From positions 1,736,001-1,800,000 of the forward strand of contig NZ_CP133089.1 of NCBI RefSeq assembly GCF_030908405.1: DNA of 64,000 bases. The letters run 5' to 3'. The notes under the pieces are model-generated. The model did no database searches and was not told the DNA's origin. It was given only the letters and a program-made list of their open reading frames with translations. Positions 1 to 9,195 of the stretch are shown piece by piece; within the stretch, counting starts at the first letter, position 1, and every line of letters begins with the position of its first letter. Source of the DNA: Aminobacterium sp. MB27-C1. GTDB taxonomy: Bacteria > Synergistota > Synergistia > Synergistales > Aminobacteriaceae. Both the position numbers and the translations under genes were made by a program.

Positions 1-1
1 C

Positions 2-469
2 CGAGGAACACCGTTGCTCATACAACTTTTCCTCATTTACTTCGGATTACCATCTCTCGGAATTAATCTTCCGGCTTTTGCTGCTGGCATTATAGGTTTG
101 TCTATTAATTCAGCTGGTTATGTCGGAGAGATAGTACGAGGAGGAATTGAAGCTGTGCCTAAGGGACAATGGGAAGCCGCTCAGGTCCTTGGCCTTTCGT
201 ACTTCAGAACAATGCGACACATTATTCTTCCTCAAGCTATACGAAATATGCTTCCGGCTTTCGGGAATGAATTCGTCACTCTTATAAAGGAATCATCCTT
301 ATTATCTACACTCGCCATTGCTGAATTGACAATGGTAGGGCAACAGGTTCGAAGTGTTACCTATGCTTCTTTTGAAACTTTCATTATGGTGGGACTCATC
401 TATCTCTGTTTAACAAGCTGTACAAGTATTGCACTTCAATTTCTTGAGAAACACTGGCAAGTTAATTAA
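2..469 (+). CDS. Polar amino-acid ABC transporter permease (5' truncated)
   Basis: C-terminal part of an inner-membrane permease of the HisM/GlnP/ArtQ family, which pairs with an ATPase and a periplasmic binding protein to import polar amino acids. The frame is open from the window edge. It begins with the family signature RGTPLLIQLFLIYFG and carries the EAA-type cytoplasmic loop (EAVPKGQWEAAQVLG), where the ATPase docks, followed by RHIILPQAIRNMLPAFGNE. About 155 residues remain of the usual 215-230. It ends at TAA just before a strong hairpin terminator. The substrate cannot be told from this fragment. Confidence 0.93.
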   Translation, partial: RGTPLLIQLFLIYFGLPSLGINLPAFAAGIIGLSINSAGYVGEIVRGGIEAVPKGQWEAAQVLGLSYFRTMRHIILPQAIRNMLPAFGNEFVTLIKESSLLSTLAIAELTMVGQQVRSVTYASFETFIMVGLIYLCLTSCTSIALQFLEKHWQVN

Positions 470-483
470 AATCATAAAAGAAG

Positions 484-514
484 AAAAAAGCGAGGAACTT
501 TTCCTCGCTTTTTT
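484..514. terminator. Bidirectional Rho-independent terminator
   Basis: Perfect 14-bp inverted repeat (AAAAAAGCGAGGAA / TTCCTCGCTTTTTT) with a 3-nt loop, lying between the convergent ABC permease and the minus-strand gene ending at 513. The A-run on the left and T-run on the right let it work on both strands. Confidence 0.9.
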
Positions 515-1433
515 AATGCGGATATGTTGTTGTTTCTCTTCGTTTGCCGTAAAGTTCCATTTCCCTCATCGCTTCTTTCGCCTCTAAATACCCCCAAGAA
601 GCAGATATTATTTCCCGTATAGAAAGTTTTCTCTTTTCACGAAGTTCATTCCAAAGGTGAAGAGGAAGATAGAGCCAAATTCTGAATACTGTCTCAGACT
701 TCTCGAAAGATTGCTCAGAAAGAACAAGATAACCAGAACGGCTAAATAACACTACAGGTCGAGAACGTTGAGAATTCATGCGTTGGAGATCATCAAGAGT
801 AAAGGACAAATTTTCCAGATCAGCCAATTCTTTTCGGCCAGGCAAATCTGTTAAGGAGAACCATAAATGTACTCCTTGTGCAACTTCATCAAAAAGGCTT
901 CCAACACTTTTCAGCCATGCCTTTATACGGGCAACTGACGTATAATCATTTCTCGCCAAGGCAAAACGTATACCCCAGTAGGCTTGTTTTACAGATAAAT
1001 CTCGCTCTATAAGATCTAAAATAAACTGCTCATCTTTGAGCGTTTCTTCTGTTATAACATCAGCCATTTCGTTACGAAGCAATCCTTTAAGAATCAAAAC
1101 CGCAGGCATATGTTCGCCAGGAGGCTCTGTTTGCGAAAGTAACAATTTACGAAGCTCAGCGACAACTTCTTCGCTAAGGGAAATGGGACGAAGACCCTCT
1201 ACAGACAATATCAGAGGCTTATTCTGATACAAAAACACCTCTGCCATTTGTTCTTCTCCGATTTTTCCCCACACCCACTTTTCAAGGTTTAAAGAAGATG
1301 AGGTTCCTATTAAAACCCTGTTGTACGGGAGGAGAAGAACAACGTTTGGAGCTTCTATCTTCGGTAGTCCAGAAATAGTCATTGCATCTGGAAGCCTTAC
1401 AATGTTACCAGTAGACATTAATTCATAGATCAC
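513..1433 (-). CDS. Conserved hypothetical protein, about 306 aa
   Basis: I do not recognise this protein. It is soluble-looking, with no signal peptide or membrane segment, and ends in a charged helical tail (REKRKLSIREIISASWGYLEAKE). The open frame extends back to 1565, inside the upstream acyltransferase gene. I prefer the GTG at 1433 because a very strong ribosome site (AAAGGAGGGG) lies 6-8 nt before it and it clears the upstream stop by 49 nt. It is last in an apparent minus-strand unit with the acyltransferase and the GT-B-like protein, so a cell-envelope link is possible but unproven. Confidence 0.75.
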   Translation of the reverse strand: MIYELMSTGNIVRLPDAMTISGLPKIEAPNVVLLLPYNRVLIGTSSSLNLEKWVWGKIGEEQMAEVFLYQNKPLILSVEGLRPISLSEEVVAELRKLLLSQTEPPGEHMPAVLILKGLLRNEMADVITEETLKDEQFILDLIERDLSVKQAYWGIRFALARNDYTSVARIKAWLKSVGSLFDEVAQGVHLWFSLTDLPGRKELADLENLSFTLDDLQRMNSQRSRPVVLFSRSGYLVLSEQSFEKSETVFRIWLYLPLHLWNELREKRKLSIREIISASWGYLEAKEAMREMELYGKRRETTTYPH

Positions 1434-1482
1434 CGAAATCCCCTCCTTTCCTAAAGAAGCATACCACGAGGGGATAACGTTA

Positions 1483-2343
1483 TCAAGGTAAACGGGTATG
1501 CCAACGACGATGGAGCCAAAGCCATTGATCTGGATGCCTGCATACCATTTTTTCAAGAGTCTCATCTGCCATATGAGTGATACTCTCTATTCTTTCTTTC
1601 CTTTTCCCCTCTGTAGGCAGACACAACGGCGGAGAAATTATAATCTGATGCTTAAAAGGTGAAACACGATATGAAATTACAGGAACGATAGGCGCGTTAG
1701 CCATAAGAGATATTGCAGCAGGCCCGTTCACAGTCGTACATTTTTGCCCTAAAAAAGTTGAGGCAATCCCTGAAGGCCCTCCGTCCTGGTCAGCTAAAAC
1801 TCCTAAAAAAGCACCATTCTGTACTAAACGAACAGCTTCTTTCATTACAAATCTTTTCTTCAATGTCTGAAGACCAACACGGGAACGATACTTTTCAACA
1901 ACATCTGCTACGTCTTCATCGTCTGGATCTCTTACTATGGCATAAAGAGGGTAGCCCCGTTGACATAACCATGCTGCCAAAAGTTCCCAGTTACCCAGGT
2001 GCCCTGTAAGAATAACAGCACCTTTATTCTCTTTGGCCAGCTGCTCTAATATTTCTTCACCTTCAACGTCTACTACCCAATCGAGAACATCTGCTGGATT
2101 ATCAACTAACGTTAAAAATTCTGTAACAGTCCAGGCAATATGACGATACACGCCAGAAAGAGTTTTATCTCTCCATCCCTCTTCGTGAGGGAAAGATGAT
2201 TTTGACATATTTTCGAGAGCAACAGCTTTCCTGGGATGAAACCCTCGAAGAAGTCCGTTCAAAAGGCTGGCCGTAACGTGAGCTCTCCATCCTTGAGCAG
2301 TAAATTTTTGAAACAATTCCAATAAATAAGAGCCTGAACTCAC
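1483..2343 (-). CDS. LpxL/HtrB-type lipid A acyltransferase
   Basis: Member of the lysophospholipid/lipid A acyltransferase family (LpxL/LpxM/HtrB). These peripheral inner-membrane enzymes move a fatty acyl chain from acyl-ACP onto the lipid A precursor. The catalytic HX4E motif is visible as HLGNWE (about residues 115-120), followed by LADQDGG and the typical ANAPIVPVISYR segment. Length 286 aa is close to the usual 290-310. The hydrophobic N-terminal anchor seems weak. The start is GTG, 3 nt after the stop of the upstream GT-B-like gene, so the two are probably co-translated. It supports a Gram-negative outer membrane. Confidence 0.88.
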   Translation of the reverse strand: MSSGSYLLELFQKFTAQGWRAHVTASLLNGLLRGFHPRKAVALENMSKSSFPHEEGWRDKTLSGVYRHIAWTVTEFLTLVDNPADVLDWVVDVEGEEILEQLAKENKGAVILTGHLGNWELLAAWLCQRGYPLYAIVRDPDDEDVADVVEKYRSRVGLQTLKKRFVMKEAVRLVQNGAFLGVLADQDGGPSGIASTFLGQKCTTVNGPAAISLMANAPIVPVISYRVSPFKHQIIISPPLCLPTEGKRKERIESITHMADETLEKMVCRHPDQWLWLHRRWHTRLP

Positions 2344-2345
2344 CT

Positions 2346-3242
2346 TTATACACCGTCTTCCTGAGAATAAAGTGACATGAGGGCCTGAAGCCCCCTATCA
2401 ATTGCCCATGAAGAAAGAAGATAATTTCTCCCCTTCAGGGCATGTTCTTTCCCCATAGAATCAAAAGCACTCTGGAGAGTATGAAGAAGTTCCCTCTCGT
2501 TTTCCTGAGATGTTATCGTTATATAACCTTCCCTGCTCAAAAGCTCATCAAGGCGCTTCGAAGGGGTACTTATAATAGGAACCCCCAATATGGTCGCATG
2601 AGCCGCCAACAAAGCAAGTGAAGGAGAAGAAGATAACAGTAAAAGCGCACCACCTCGTTGCCCCATATAAGATGATACGAGAGAAGAATTGGGAAAGATT
2701 CTACCTGGCCACATATTCGCTTCAGGAAAGGGAATTTTAAAAAGAGGGGCTTCCCACGCAGATAAAACATTTTTATACCAACGATTTTTTTTGTGAGGGG
2801 AACCTGCCATGTATAGAGAAGGAGTTCCTTCACAACTATTTCTTTCAGACATTGTCCAAGCAATCTTCGATTCAAAAATAGGCGGAATATATGTACTCAT
2901 TTCATCCTCATCAGAAGAGAAGAATGTTAAATGAGTTCCTCTTGAAGGTACTGTTTTTTCGCATAATCCATAAAATAAACGAGAACGAAGGGAAAGGAAG
3001 GAACCCCACCATGGAGTTCCTCCCCAAAAGTGCCATACATTACCTTGAGAAAGCGCCACCCAAAGTTTCTCTCTCTCCGTTAAAGAAGACCAACATTCTG
3101 TTGATATGAAAGATCTATCTAATTCTTCTTCCGCATATATAGAGAGAGCTATTCCACGTTCTCTCATATTCCGAGCGAAGGAATAAATAATCGCAAGTTC
3201 CCACGTTGGAAAGTTTTGAGAAAGAAACCATATTGGTGACAA
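2346..3242 (-). CDS. Putative GT-B-like glycosyltransferase
   Basis: 298-aa protein with weak resemblance to GT-B glycosyltransferases. The N-terminus has an opening strand and helix (SPIWFLSQNFPTWELAIIYS) and a HFWGGTPWWG segment. The C-terminal half has a nucleotide-sugar-like stretch (SPSLALLAAHATILGVPIIS, then a Glu/Gly-rich loop) typical of the second Rossmann domain. I see no firm catalytic signature. Its position between TyrRS and a lipid A acyltransferase suggests surface glycoconjugate work. Family assignment is tentative; it could be an unrelated lineage-specific envelope protein. Confidence 0.5.
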   Translation of the reverse strand: MSPIWFLSQNFPTWELAIIYSFARNMRERGIALSIYAEEELDRSFISTECWSSLTEREKLWVALSQGNVWHFWGGTPWWGSFLSLRSRLFYGLCEKTVPSRGTHLTFFSSDEDEMSTYIPPIFESKIAWTMSERNSCEGTPSLYMAGSPHKKNRWYKNVLSAWEAPLFKIPFPEANMWPGRIFPNSSLVSSYMGQRGGALLLLSSSPSLALLAAHATILGVPIISTPSKRLDELLSREGYITITSQENERELLHTLQSAFDSMGKEHALKGRNYLLSSWAIDRGLQALMSLYSQEDGV

Positions 3243-3247
3243 AAATA

Positions 3248-4531
3248 CTACCTCTTTATCTCAATAAGGAAAAATCTTTTTTTACCGAGACGAACGAAGA
3301 TATGGCGACCGCCAATAAGATGATCTTCATCAATAGAAGCAGCTTCATCTTCAATTCTGTCTCCGTTAATATATACTCCGCCACCACGAAGAAGACGCTT
3401 AGCCTCCCCCTTGCTCTTACATGCTCCTACAGAAGCAAGGATATCTACTACCGCAACAGGAAGAGCAACATCAAGAGTTTCGTATGGGACCTCTTCTGCA
3501 AGCATCTCCATCATTTCTTCCGTCATGTCTTCGTGCGTAATTTCTCCGCTAAAGAGAATTTCACTTGCTCGCGCAACTGTATCAGCTGCATGAGAGCTAT
3601 GAACCAAAGCTGTTACTTCCCAAGCTAAACGTTTTTGTGCCTCACGTTTTTCAGGAGCAGCAGCATGTTTCTCCATAATTGCTTTAATTTCATCCAAAGG
3701 CAAGAACGTGAAGAATTTAAGAAGTTTTTCGACCATCTCGTCTTCAGTATTAATCCAGAACTGGTAAAATCGGTATGGAGATGTTCGTTTAGGATCAAGC
3801 CAGACTGCTCCACCTTCTGTCTTCCCGAACTTAGTTCCTGAAGATGTTAAAAGCAAGGGGTTGGTCCACCCATAAACTTGTTCACCTTTTCTTTTGCGAA
3901 TAAGATCTATGCCAGAAACTATATTCCCCTGCTGATCGTTTCCACCCATTTGAACTTGACATCCGTAACTCTCAAGCAGATGCATAAAGTCAAAAGCCTG
4001 CAGGAGAGTATAAGAAAATTCTGTATATGAGATACTCTTCTCAGGATCGTTGAGACGAGACTTTACGTGCTCTTTATTAATCATATAATTCACTGAAAAA
4101 TATTTTCCCACGTCTCTTAAAAAATCAAGAAAGGAAATACTTTTCAGCCAATCATAGTTATTAACGATAATGGCGGAATTCTCACCACAATCAAAATCCA
4201 TAAAATGCTCGAGCTGTTTTTTTACACCTTTAATATTTTCCTGAACAGCTTCTGGAGAAAGGAGATTTCTTTCTTTGCTTTTCCCTGATGGATCTCCAAT
4301 CATTCCAGTTCCTCCACCGGCCAGACAAATAGGTCTATGTCCCATACGTTGCAACCAGCTCAGAGTCATAATAGGAATAAGATGTCCCACATGAAGGCTG
4401 TCAGCTGTAGGATCAAAACCTATATACGCTGTAATCCTTTCTCCCGTGTTAAAAAAAGCATCCAAATCTTCTGGATGACTACACCATTCCACTAGACCTC
4501 GCTCTTCTAGAGCGCGGAAAGCATTGACCAT
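3248..4531 (-). CDS. tyrS: Tyrosyl-tRNA synthetase
   Basis: Class I cytosolic enzyme charging tRNA-Tyr. It shows the N-terminal YIGFDPTADSLHVGHL block (HIGH motif HVGH), the tyrosine-binding GGNDQQGN segment and the second signature KFGKT. It ends in an S4 RNA-binding domain (SVGACKSKGEAKRLLRGGG), as in bacterial TyrS. Length 427 aa is normal for the family. Only 37 nt separate it from the upstream gene, so there is no room for a T-box leader. It probably shares the transcript of the 4569-6083 gene. Confidence 0.97.
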   Translation of the reverse strand: MVNAFRALEERGLVEWCSHPEDLDAFFNTGERITAYIGFDPTADSLHVGHLIPIMTLSWLQRMGHRPICLAGGGTGMIGDPSGKSKERNLLSPEAVQENIKGVKKQLEHFMDFDCGENSAIIVNNYDWLKSISFLDFLRDVGKYFSVNYMINKEHVKSRLNDPEKSISYTEFSYTLLQAFDFMHLLESYGCQVQMGGNDQQGNIVSGIDLIRKRKGEQVYGWTNPLLLTSSGTKFGKTEGGAVWLDPKRTSPYRFYQFWINTEDEMVEKLLKFFTFLPLDEIKAIMEKHAAAPEKREAQKRLAWEVTALVHSSHAADTVARASEILFSGEITHEDMTEEMMEMLAEEVPYETLDVALPVAVVDILASVGACKSKGEAKRLLRGGGVYINGDRIEDEAASIDEDHLIGGRHIFVRLGKKRFFLIEIKR

Positions 4532-4568
4532 CGATACATATCCTCCCGTTTTATATAATTCAATAATT

Positions 4569-6083
4569 TTACATTTCTGTTTTTTCTTCAGATTCTTCGT
4601 CTGTATCTTGTGGGATTGTCCACTTTAAGGAACCTTCATCAATTGTAGGCATCACTAATGAAATTTCTCCCACTTGACGCAGCTCTTCCGCTGCTTTCGT
4701 CAATTCATCTGCATTGATCCCTACATCGCTTCCCAACTTGTCTGCCATAGCACTCGCCCGTGCAACAACATCAAGGGCATCTGCAAGACGTTCCCCATGA
4801 GCGTACCCCCAAGCAAAGGCTCCACCACTATTTTTAAGGGAAGGGATAGCGTTGTTGATCTTTTTCTCAACCTTTATATCACTTTTCTGAATAATGCCAA
4901 GAACTGCGAGGTCATCTCTTGCCGCTCCCAAAATAGTGAAAGGAACGCTGGCGGTTCCCCCTGTATGAAACCCTTCCAGGCTTTCTATTGACGGAACAAG
5001 CATTCTCCACTCCTGCGACCAGAATTCGTTCACAAGCTTTACGCCCGCTGTTCCTCTATCTGGTAGTTGTAAAACAAAGCCTGGCAAAGAAAAGAAAATA
5101 ACCTTACTATTACCTGCGACTGTAAGGCATACGGGTCCATGAAGCAACGTTAAGAGTTCCTCAGCAGAAAAAGGAAATTCTTCTGGCATTTCCTTAACCA
5201 ACTCACTTGCCATTTCCGTTTCTCGGATATCAGGAATATTGATACCTGCCGCTAAAAGAAGAGGTTCGGGGGCAATTATTCTCTGATTCCACTGAATTGG
5301 CATAAGTTTTTCATAAAGGGTAGCGGGAATAACACCGTCTATACCAGATGTTTTCCAACTCAATTCTCCCTTTTCATCGTTCTTGTACCATGATGCATTA
5401 AAAATAAAGGGGACAAGCGATACTTTCACTCCATCTAACGAAAGAAGCTGAGAGAGCAACCCCCCGTCGTAAAAACGGAAATGGTTTTTCCAATCAGAAG
5501 AGACCTTCCATTCCATATCCAAATTCTCTTTAGTCTTGTGAAGAACATCTTTCATTAGTTGAAGTCCTTCTTTTGATGTCGAAAGAAGAGAAAGTCCACC
5601 ATCAACATCCATGTATAAAGAAGGAATTCCGTTTTTCCATGTCAGAAGGGTTATATTATTTTCATCTTTACTTAAGGTCAGTCTTTCTTCAAGATTTTTC
5701 CATTCGGCAGGGAGTTCAGCCTTCTTTAAATTTTCCGTAACAGAGACACTGAATAGAGCCGAAGCGTAAAGATGAGGTTCGTTTTTATCCCAAGCAACAA
5801 GACATGCGCTATCCTTTGAAAATGAAAGAATGGGAGAAACACCCTGAACGGCCAACAAAAATGGACGAGCCTGTCCAGACTCTTCAAGAAGCTCTTCTGG
5901 AAAATCAAATTTGAACGAGGCTCCGTCTCCCTCTAGATAAACATAGGGAGATGATGCTTCAGGAACAGGAATAGACTCTGTTATGGATCGTTGTTCAGGT
6001 TCTTTACCTACTAAAAAAATGACAAGGGCAATGATTGCAAAACAGAGTCCGAAAGCACTCCAAAAAAACAGTCCTTTCCGCAT
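4569..6083 (-). CDS. Membrane-anchored hypothetical protein, 504 aa
   Basis: One N-terminal membrane helix (about residues 6-26, AFGLCFAIIALVIFLVG) precedes a large extracytoplasmic domain of about 475 residues. The layout, an anchored protein with many hydrophobic beta segments and repeated references to a scalar variable-like core (SFKFDFPEELLEE and PGFVLQLPDRGTAGVKLV), resembles DUF3352-type proteins, but I cannot assign it. No lipobox Cys is seen. Good ribosome site (GGAGGGAG) before the ATG. It lies upstream of tyrS in the same direction. Confidence 0.75.
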   Translation of the reverse strand: MRKGLFFWSAFGLCFAIIALVIFLVGKEPEQRSITESIPVPEASSPYVYLEGDGASFKFDFPEELLEESGQARPFLLAVQGVSPILSFSKDSACLVAWDKNEPHLYASALFSVSVTENLKKAELPAEWKNLEERLTLSKDENNITLLTWKNGIPSLYMDVDGGLSLLSTSKEGLQLMKDVLHKTKENLDMEWKVSSDWKNHFRFYDGGLLSQLLSLDGVKVSLVPFIFNASWYKNDEKGELSWKTSGIDGVIPATLYEKLMPIQWNQRIIAPEPLLLAAGINIPDIRETEMASELVKEMPEEFPFSAEELLTLLHGPVCLTVAGNSKVIFFSLPGFVLQLPDRGTAGVKLVNEFWSQEWRMLVPSIESLEGFHTGGTASVPFTILGAARDDLAVLGIIQKSDIKVEKKINNAIPSLKNSGGAFAWGYAHGERLADALDVVARASAMADKLGSDVGINADELTKAAEELRQVGEISLVMPTIDEGSLKWTIPQDTDEESEEKTEM

Positions 6084-6169
6084 AGTATTCTCCCTCCCTG
6101 CGGTAAAAATAAGACTATAAGTGTATCATAAGCTCTAAACGGCTTAAAAGCCAGAGAAGCCAGTTTATC

Positions 6170-7780
6170 CTATTCCTTTTCTTCTACAATTCCCGCTTTC
6201 TGACTAACTGTTTCAAGAAGAACAACCGTAGATTGAAGCAAAGGAATTAAATCTCCCGGATCTTCTGCCTTATCTGCTTTTGTTCGAATAGACGCTGCTA
6301 ATCCTGAAATATTGGCAAGAAGAGTGTTAACTTCCTCACAACGTTTTTTTTCTATACAAATAGGAGAAATAACCGACGTGGTTATATCCTTCTGCGGTGT
6401 CAACTCAAACTCCTCACCAATAACTGGGACAACTGCTTTCAAATTATTCTCCTGAAGAGATGCTGCTAAAGCCTGGGATGATTTGGGTTCGCCGTGGGTT
6501 ACAAAAAAGACAGGCGATGTTTCGAAATTTCCAGCCCATGCTAAAAGATCTTCCCGATCTGCGTGAGCAGAAAAGCCATTTATAGTATGAAGTTGTGCAT
6601 TTACTGTAACCTCTTCACCGGCTATTCGAAGTATCTTCTCACCATCGATAATGCGACGACCCAATGTTCCACGAGCCTGATACCCCACAAAGATAATTCT
6701 ATTATCGGGGTTCCATACTCCATGCTTTAAATGATGCACTATTCGTCCACCGTTACACATTCCACTTCCGGCCAAAACAATGGCGTGCTTTATATCGTTA
6801 ATTCTCCGCGAATCTTCAACACTTTCTACATAATGAAGTTGATTCGGAGTAAAGGGATCATCTCCCTGTTTTACATGATTCTGTATCTCCCCGGAAAGAA
6901 GGCTTAAATGACTATTATAAATTTCCGTCGCCTTGACTCCCATGGGGGAATCAAAAAAGATGGGAACGTTGTCTCTTAAAATACCCTCTTTCTGCAACAA
7001 CATCATTTCGTAAAGAAGACGCTGTGCCCGATCAACAACAAATGTAGGGATCATAACTTTGGCTTTAGACTTTAACGCCTCCGTAATGACCTGTCTGAAT
7101 TCTTCTCGTGTTTCCTTGTTCGATTTATGCGATCGATCTCCATATGTGGATTCAATAATGACATAATCAGCCCGTGAAATATCTGCAGGGTTGCGTTCCA
7201 TTACTGTCTGTTGAGGCCCCAAGTCTCCGCTAAAAACAACTTTTACTTCTTTTCCATCTTCTTCCATCCAGACTTCTATAATGGCACTTCCGAGAATATG
7301 GCCTGCATCACGGAAACGAACGGTAATGCCAGGTGCCACTTCAATTTTATCGTCGTATGTAGCCGGAGTTAAAAGATGAGCAGCCTTTTGGGCATCTTCT
7401 TCTTTATAGAGTGGCTCGACAGGAGGTAGTCCCTTTCGTTCGTTCTTTCGAGTCTTCCATGCCGCTTCTTCCTTCATTAAGCGAACTGAATCCTGCCATA
7501 AGACACTGACTAATTCCACAGTAGGAAGTGTCGCCCAAATTTTTCCCTTAAATCCCTTCTGTACTAAAAGAGGAACTCGCCCAGAATGATCTATATGAGC
7601 ATGGGTAAGCAAAACAGAGTTAAGACTCGAAGGAACAAAATCAAACTGTGCTCTATTTTTCTCGTCGTCACCTTTTCCCTGATACATACCGCAATCAATC
7701 AATACTCGACTTGATCCACATTCAAGCAAATAGTTCGAACCAGTTACTTCTCCTGCTGCGCCTAGAACTTTTAATCTCAT
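6170..7780 (-). CDS. Beta-CASP metallo-beta-lactamase RNase
   Basis: Zinc-dependent ribonuclease-like protein of the beta-CASP family (YSH1/CPSF-type). Motif 2 is HAHIDHSG, and the expected metal ligands continue in GHILGSA, FSGDLG and STYGD. The beta-CASP segment has SGMCNGGRIVHHLKH, and the RMMBL-like motif is GFSAHADRED. About 460 residues form the catalytic region, and the last 70 are a helical extension. Length 536 aa is close to the long bacterial members. It probably acts in RNA processing or decay in the cytoplasm. The start site has only a weak ribosome site. Confidence 0.9.
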   Translation of the reverse strand: MRLKVLGAAGEVTGSNYLLECGSSRVLIDCGMYQGKGDDEKNRAQFDFVPSSLNSVLLTHAHIDHSGRVPLLVQKGFKGKIWATLPTVELVSVLWQDSVRLMKEEAAWKTRKNERKGLPPVEPLYKEEDAQKAAHLLTPATYDDKIEVAPGITVRFRDAGHILGSAIIEVWMEEDGKEVKVVFSGDLGPQQTVMERNPADISRADYVIIESTYGDRSHKSNKETREEFRQVITEALKSKAKVMIPTFVVDRAQRLLYEMMLLQKEGILRDNVPIFFDSPMGVKATEIYNSHLSLLSGEIQNHVKQGDDPFTPNQLHYVESVEDSRRINDIKHAIVLAGSGMCNGGRIVHHLKHGVWNPDNRIIFVGYQARGTLGRRIIDGEKILRIAGEEVTVNAQLHTINGFSAHADREDLLAWAGNFETSPVFFVTHGEPKSSQALAASLQENNLKAVVPVIGEEFELTPQKDITTSVISPICIEKKRCEEVNTLLANISGLAASIRTKADKAEDPGDLIPLLQSTVVLLETVSQKAGIVEEKE

Positions 7781-7818
7781 ACTGTTCGCCCCGTATGGGC
7801 CTGCCTCCCTTCCTAATC

Positions 7819-9195
7819 CTAATTCTCATCGTTGTCTTGTACAATAGGTACAAGACAACGCAAAAGAGTTCCTTTGCCTGGTACCGACTCTACTTCAAAT
7901 TCACCTCGAAGCGTCGTTATACGTTCCATAATGTTCGCTAATCCGCGATGACCGTTAAGACGAAGTTCTTCATAGCTTTTATTAGGTTCAAAACCTTTTC
8001 CGTTATCCTGAATTTCAAACATCACTGTCGTATCATCAAGTTGGCTTACTTCTCCCTTTACCTGCGTCGCCCTTCCATGATGCACAGCATTCGAGACACC
8101 CTCTTGAAATATTCTGAAGAAGGCCAACACAACTTCCGACGGCATGTATATCTGCTCGTCTACATCTATTGTCACATCAATGGCATTATGCCTAGATAAA
8201 CGATCGGCCAGTTCTGTAAGAGCATGCTCTAAACCGAGATCAAGCCATGGAGGTGAAAGTTCATCGCAAAGTTCCCGCAAATCCCTTACGGCTATCTGAG
8301 CCGCTTCTTCAGCCAATTTTAAATGAGACGTCTCTCCAGAGGGACACGAATTCATATTGAAAAGACGCATCTGCTGGATCATCGCCGTAATATCCTGCAG
8401 CGGGCCATCATGAATATCTCTGGCTATCCTCTTCTTCTCTTCTTCCTGCACGCTTACAACATCATGAACGTAACGATTCCTTAAATCGTCACGCTCAATA
8501 GCTGTTTTGGCAAGACGGTAAAGTGCTCTGCGAAGACGTCCAAGTTCAAAGACTGCTTGCGGATCATCTTGTTCTGGCAATTCCTTTCCCCAGATGAGAG
8601 AATCAACTTCTATTACCATTTTTCGAAGAGGAAGAATCAACCAGTGCCACATCGCCCATACGGCAATAAGAGTGGTCAGTGTCATGAGCACGATGAGAAC
8701 AGGCCAAATATGCCCAAAGCGAAGCATTGGACCGATAAGCTGACGCCACGCCACAGCAGCAATAACTAGATGGTTGCCCCCATCTAAAGGATACACAGCT
8801 ATTGTATAGCGATCTCCCTGGCGATCACGAACCTCTACCGCACGCCCTATAGGGATACGCGGGTCCCAGATGGCTGCCAAGTTGCTAACGCCAGGAGAAG
8901 CCATCAAGATTTTTCCTTCTGACGTTATTACAGCCACCCATCCAGGCAAAGAAGGCCCCCACGAAAAGACTCGAAGTTTCTTTACTATCGATGAAAAAGA
9001 ATCTCTTCCCCCCCACAATGGTGGTTCGAGATTAAGCCATGATGCTACATTCTCAGCCAAATCCTCAACATATGAATGGGTAACAGCCTCCATAGCCCAT
9101 TCCTGATGAATCATAGCAACACTTGAAACTACAAGAACAGCCATGGTCGGCAAAGTAATGGCCAAGACAAGAAGCAAGAGCAGATGACGCCTCAT
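7819..9195 (-). CDS. NarL-type sensor histidine kinase
   Basis: Membrane sensor kinase with two membrane helices (about residues 6-28 and 163-187) around an extracytoplasmic sensor of about 130 residues, then a HAMP-like linker. The HisKA_3 phosphoacceptor is RIARDIHDGPLQD (His262), and the HATPase_c domain has EGVSNAVHHG (N box) and DNGKGF (G1). It would phosphorylate the response regulator encoded immediately upstream, whose stop overlaps its start by 4 nt. The signal is unknown; the sensor has no family signature that I recognise. Confidence 0.93.
   Translation of the reverse strand: MRRHLLLLLVLAITLPTMAVLVVSSVAMIHQEWAMEAVTHSYVEDLAENVASWLNLEPPLWGGRDSFSSIVKKLRVFSWGPSLPGWVAVITSEGKILMASPGVSNLAAIWDPRIPIGRAVEVRDRQGDRYTIAVYPLDGGNHLVIAAVAWRQLIGPMLRFGHIWPVLIVLMTLTTLIAVWAMWHWLILPLRKMVIEVDSLIWGKELPEQDDPQAVFELGRLRRALYRLAKTAIERDDLRNRYVHDVVSVQEEEKKRIARDIHDGPLQDITAMIQQMRLFNMNSCPSGETSHLKLAEEAAQIAVRDLRELCDELSPPWLDLGLEHALTELADRLSRHNAIDVTIDVDEQIYMPSEVVLAFFRIFQEGVSNAVHHGRATQVKGEVSQLDDTTVMFEIQDNGKGFEPNKSYEELRLNGHRGLANIMERITTLRGEFEVESVPGKGTLLRCLVPIVQDNDEN

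Noticed and set aside
1036-1227. Plus-strand ORF inside the 306-aa gene
   Set aside because: It is an antisense shadow without a ribosome site or recognisable product.
4532-4568. T-box leader before tyrS
   Set aside because: The gap is only 37 nt and has no T-box sequence; the short asnS leader lacks one as well.
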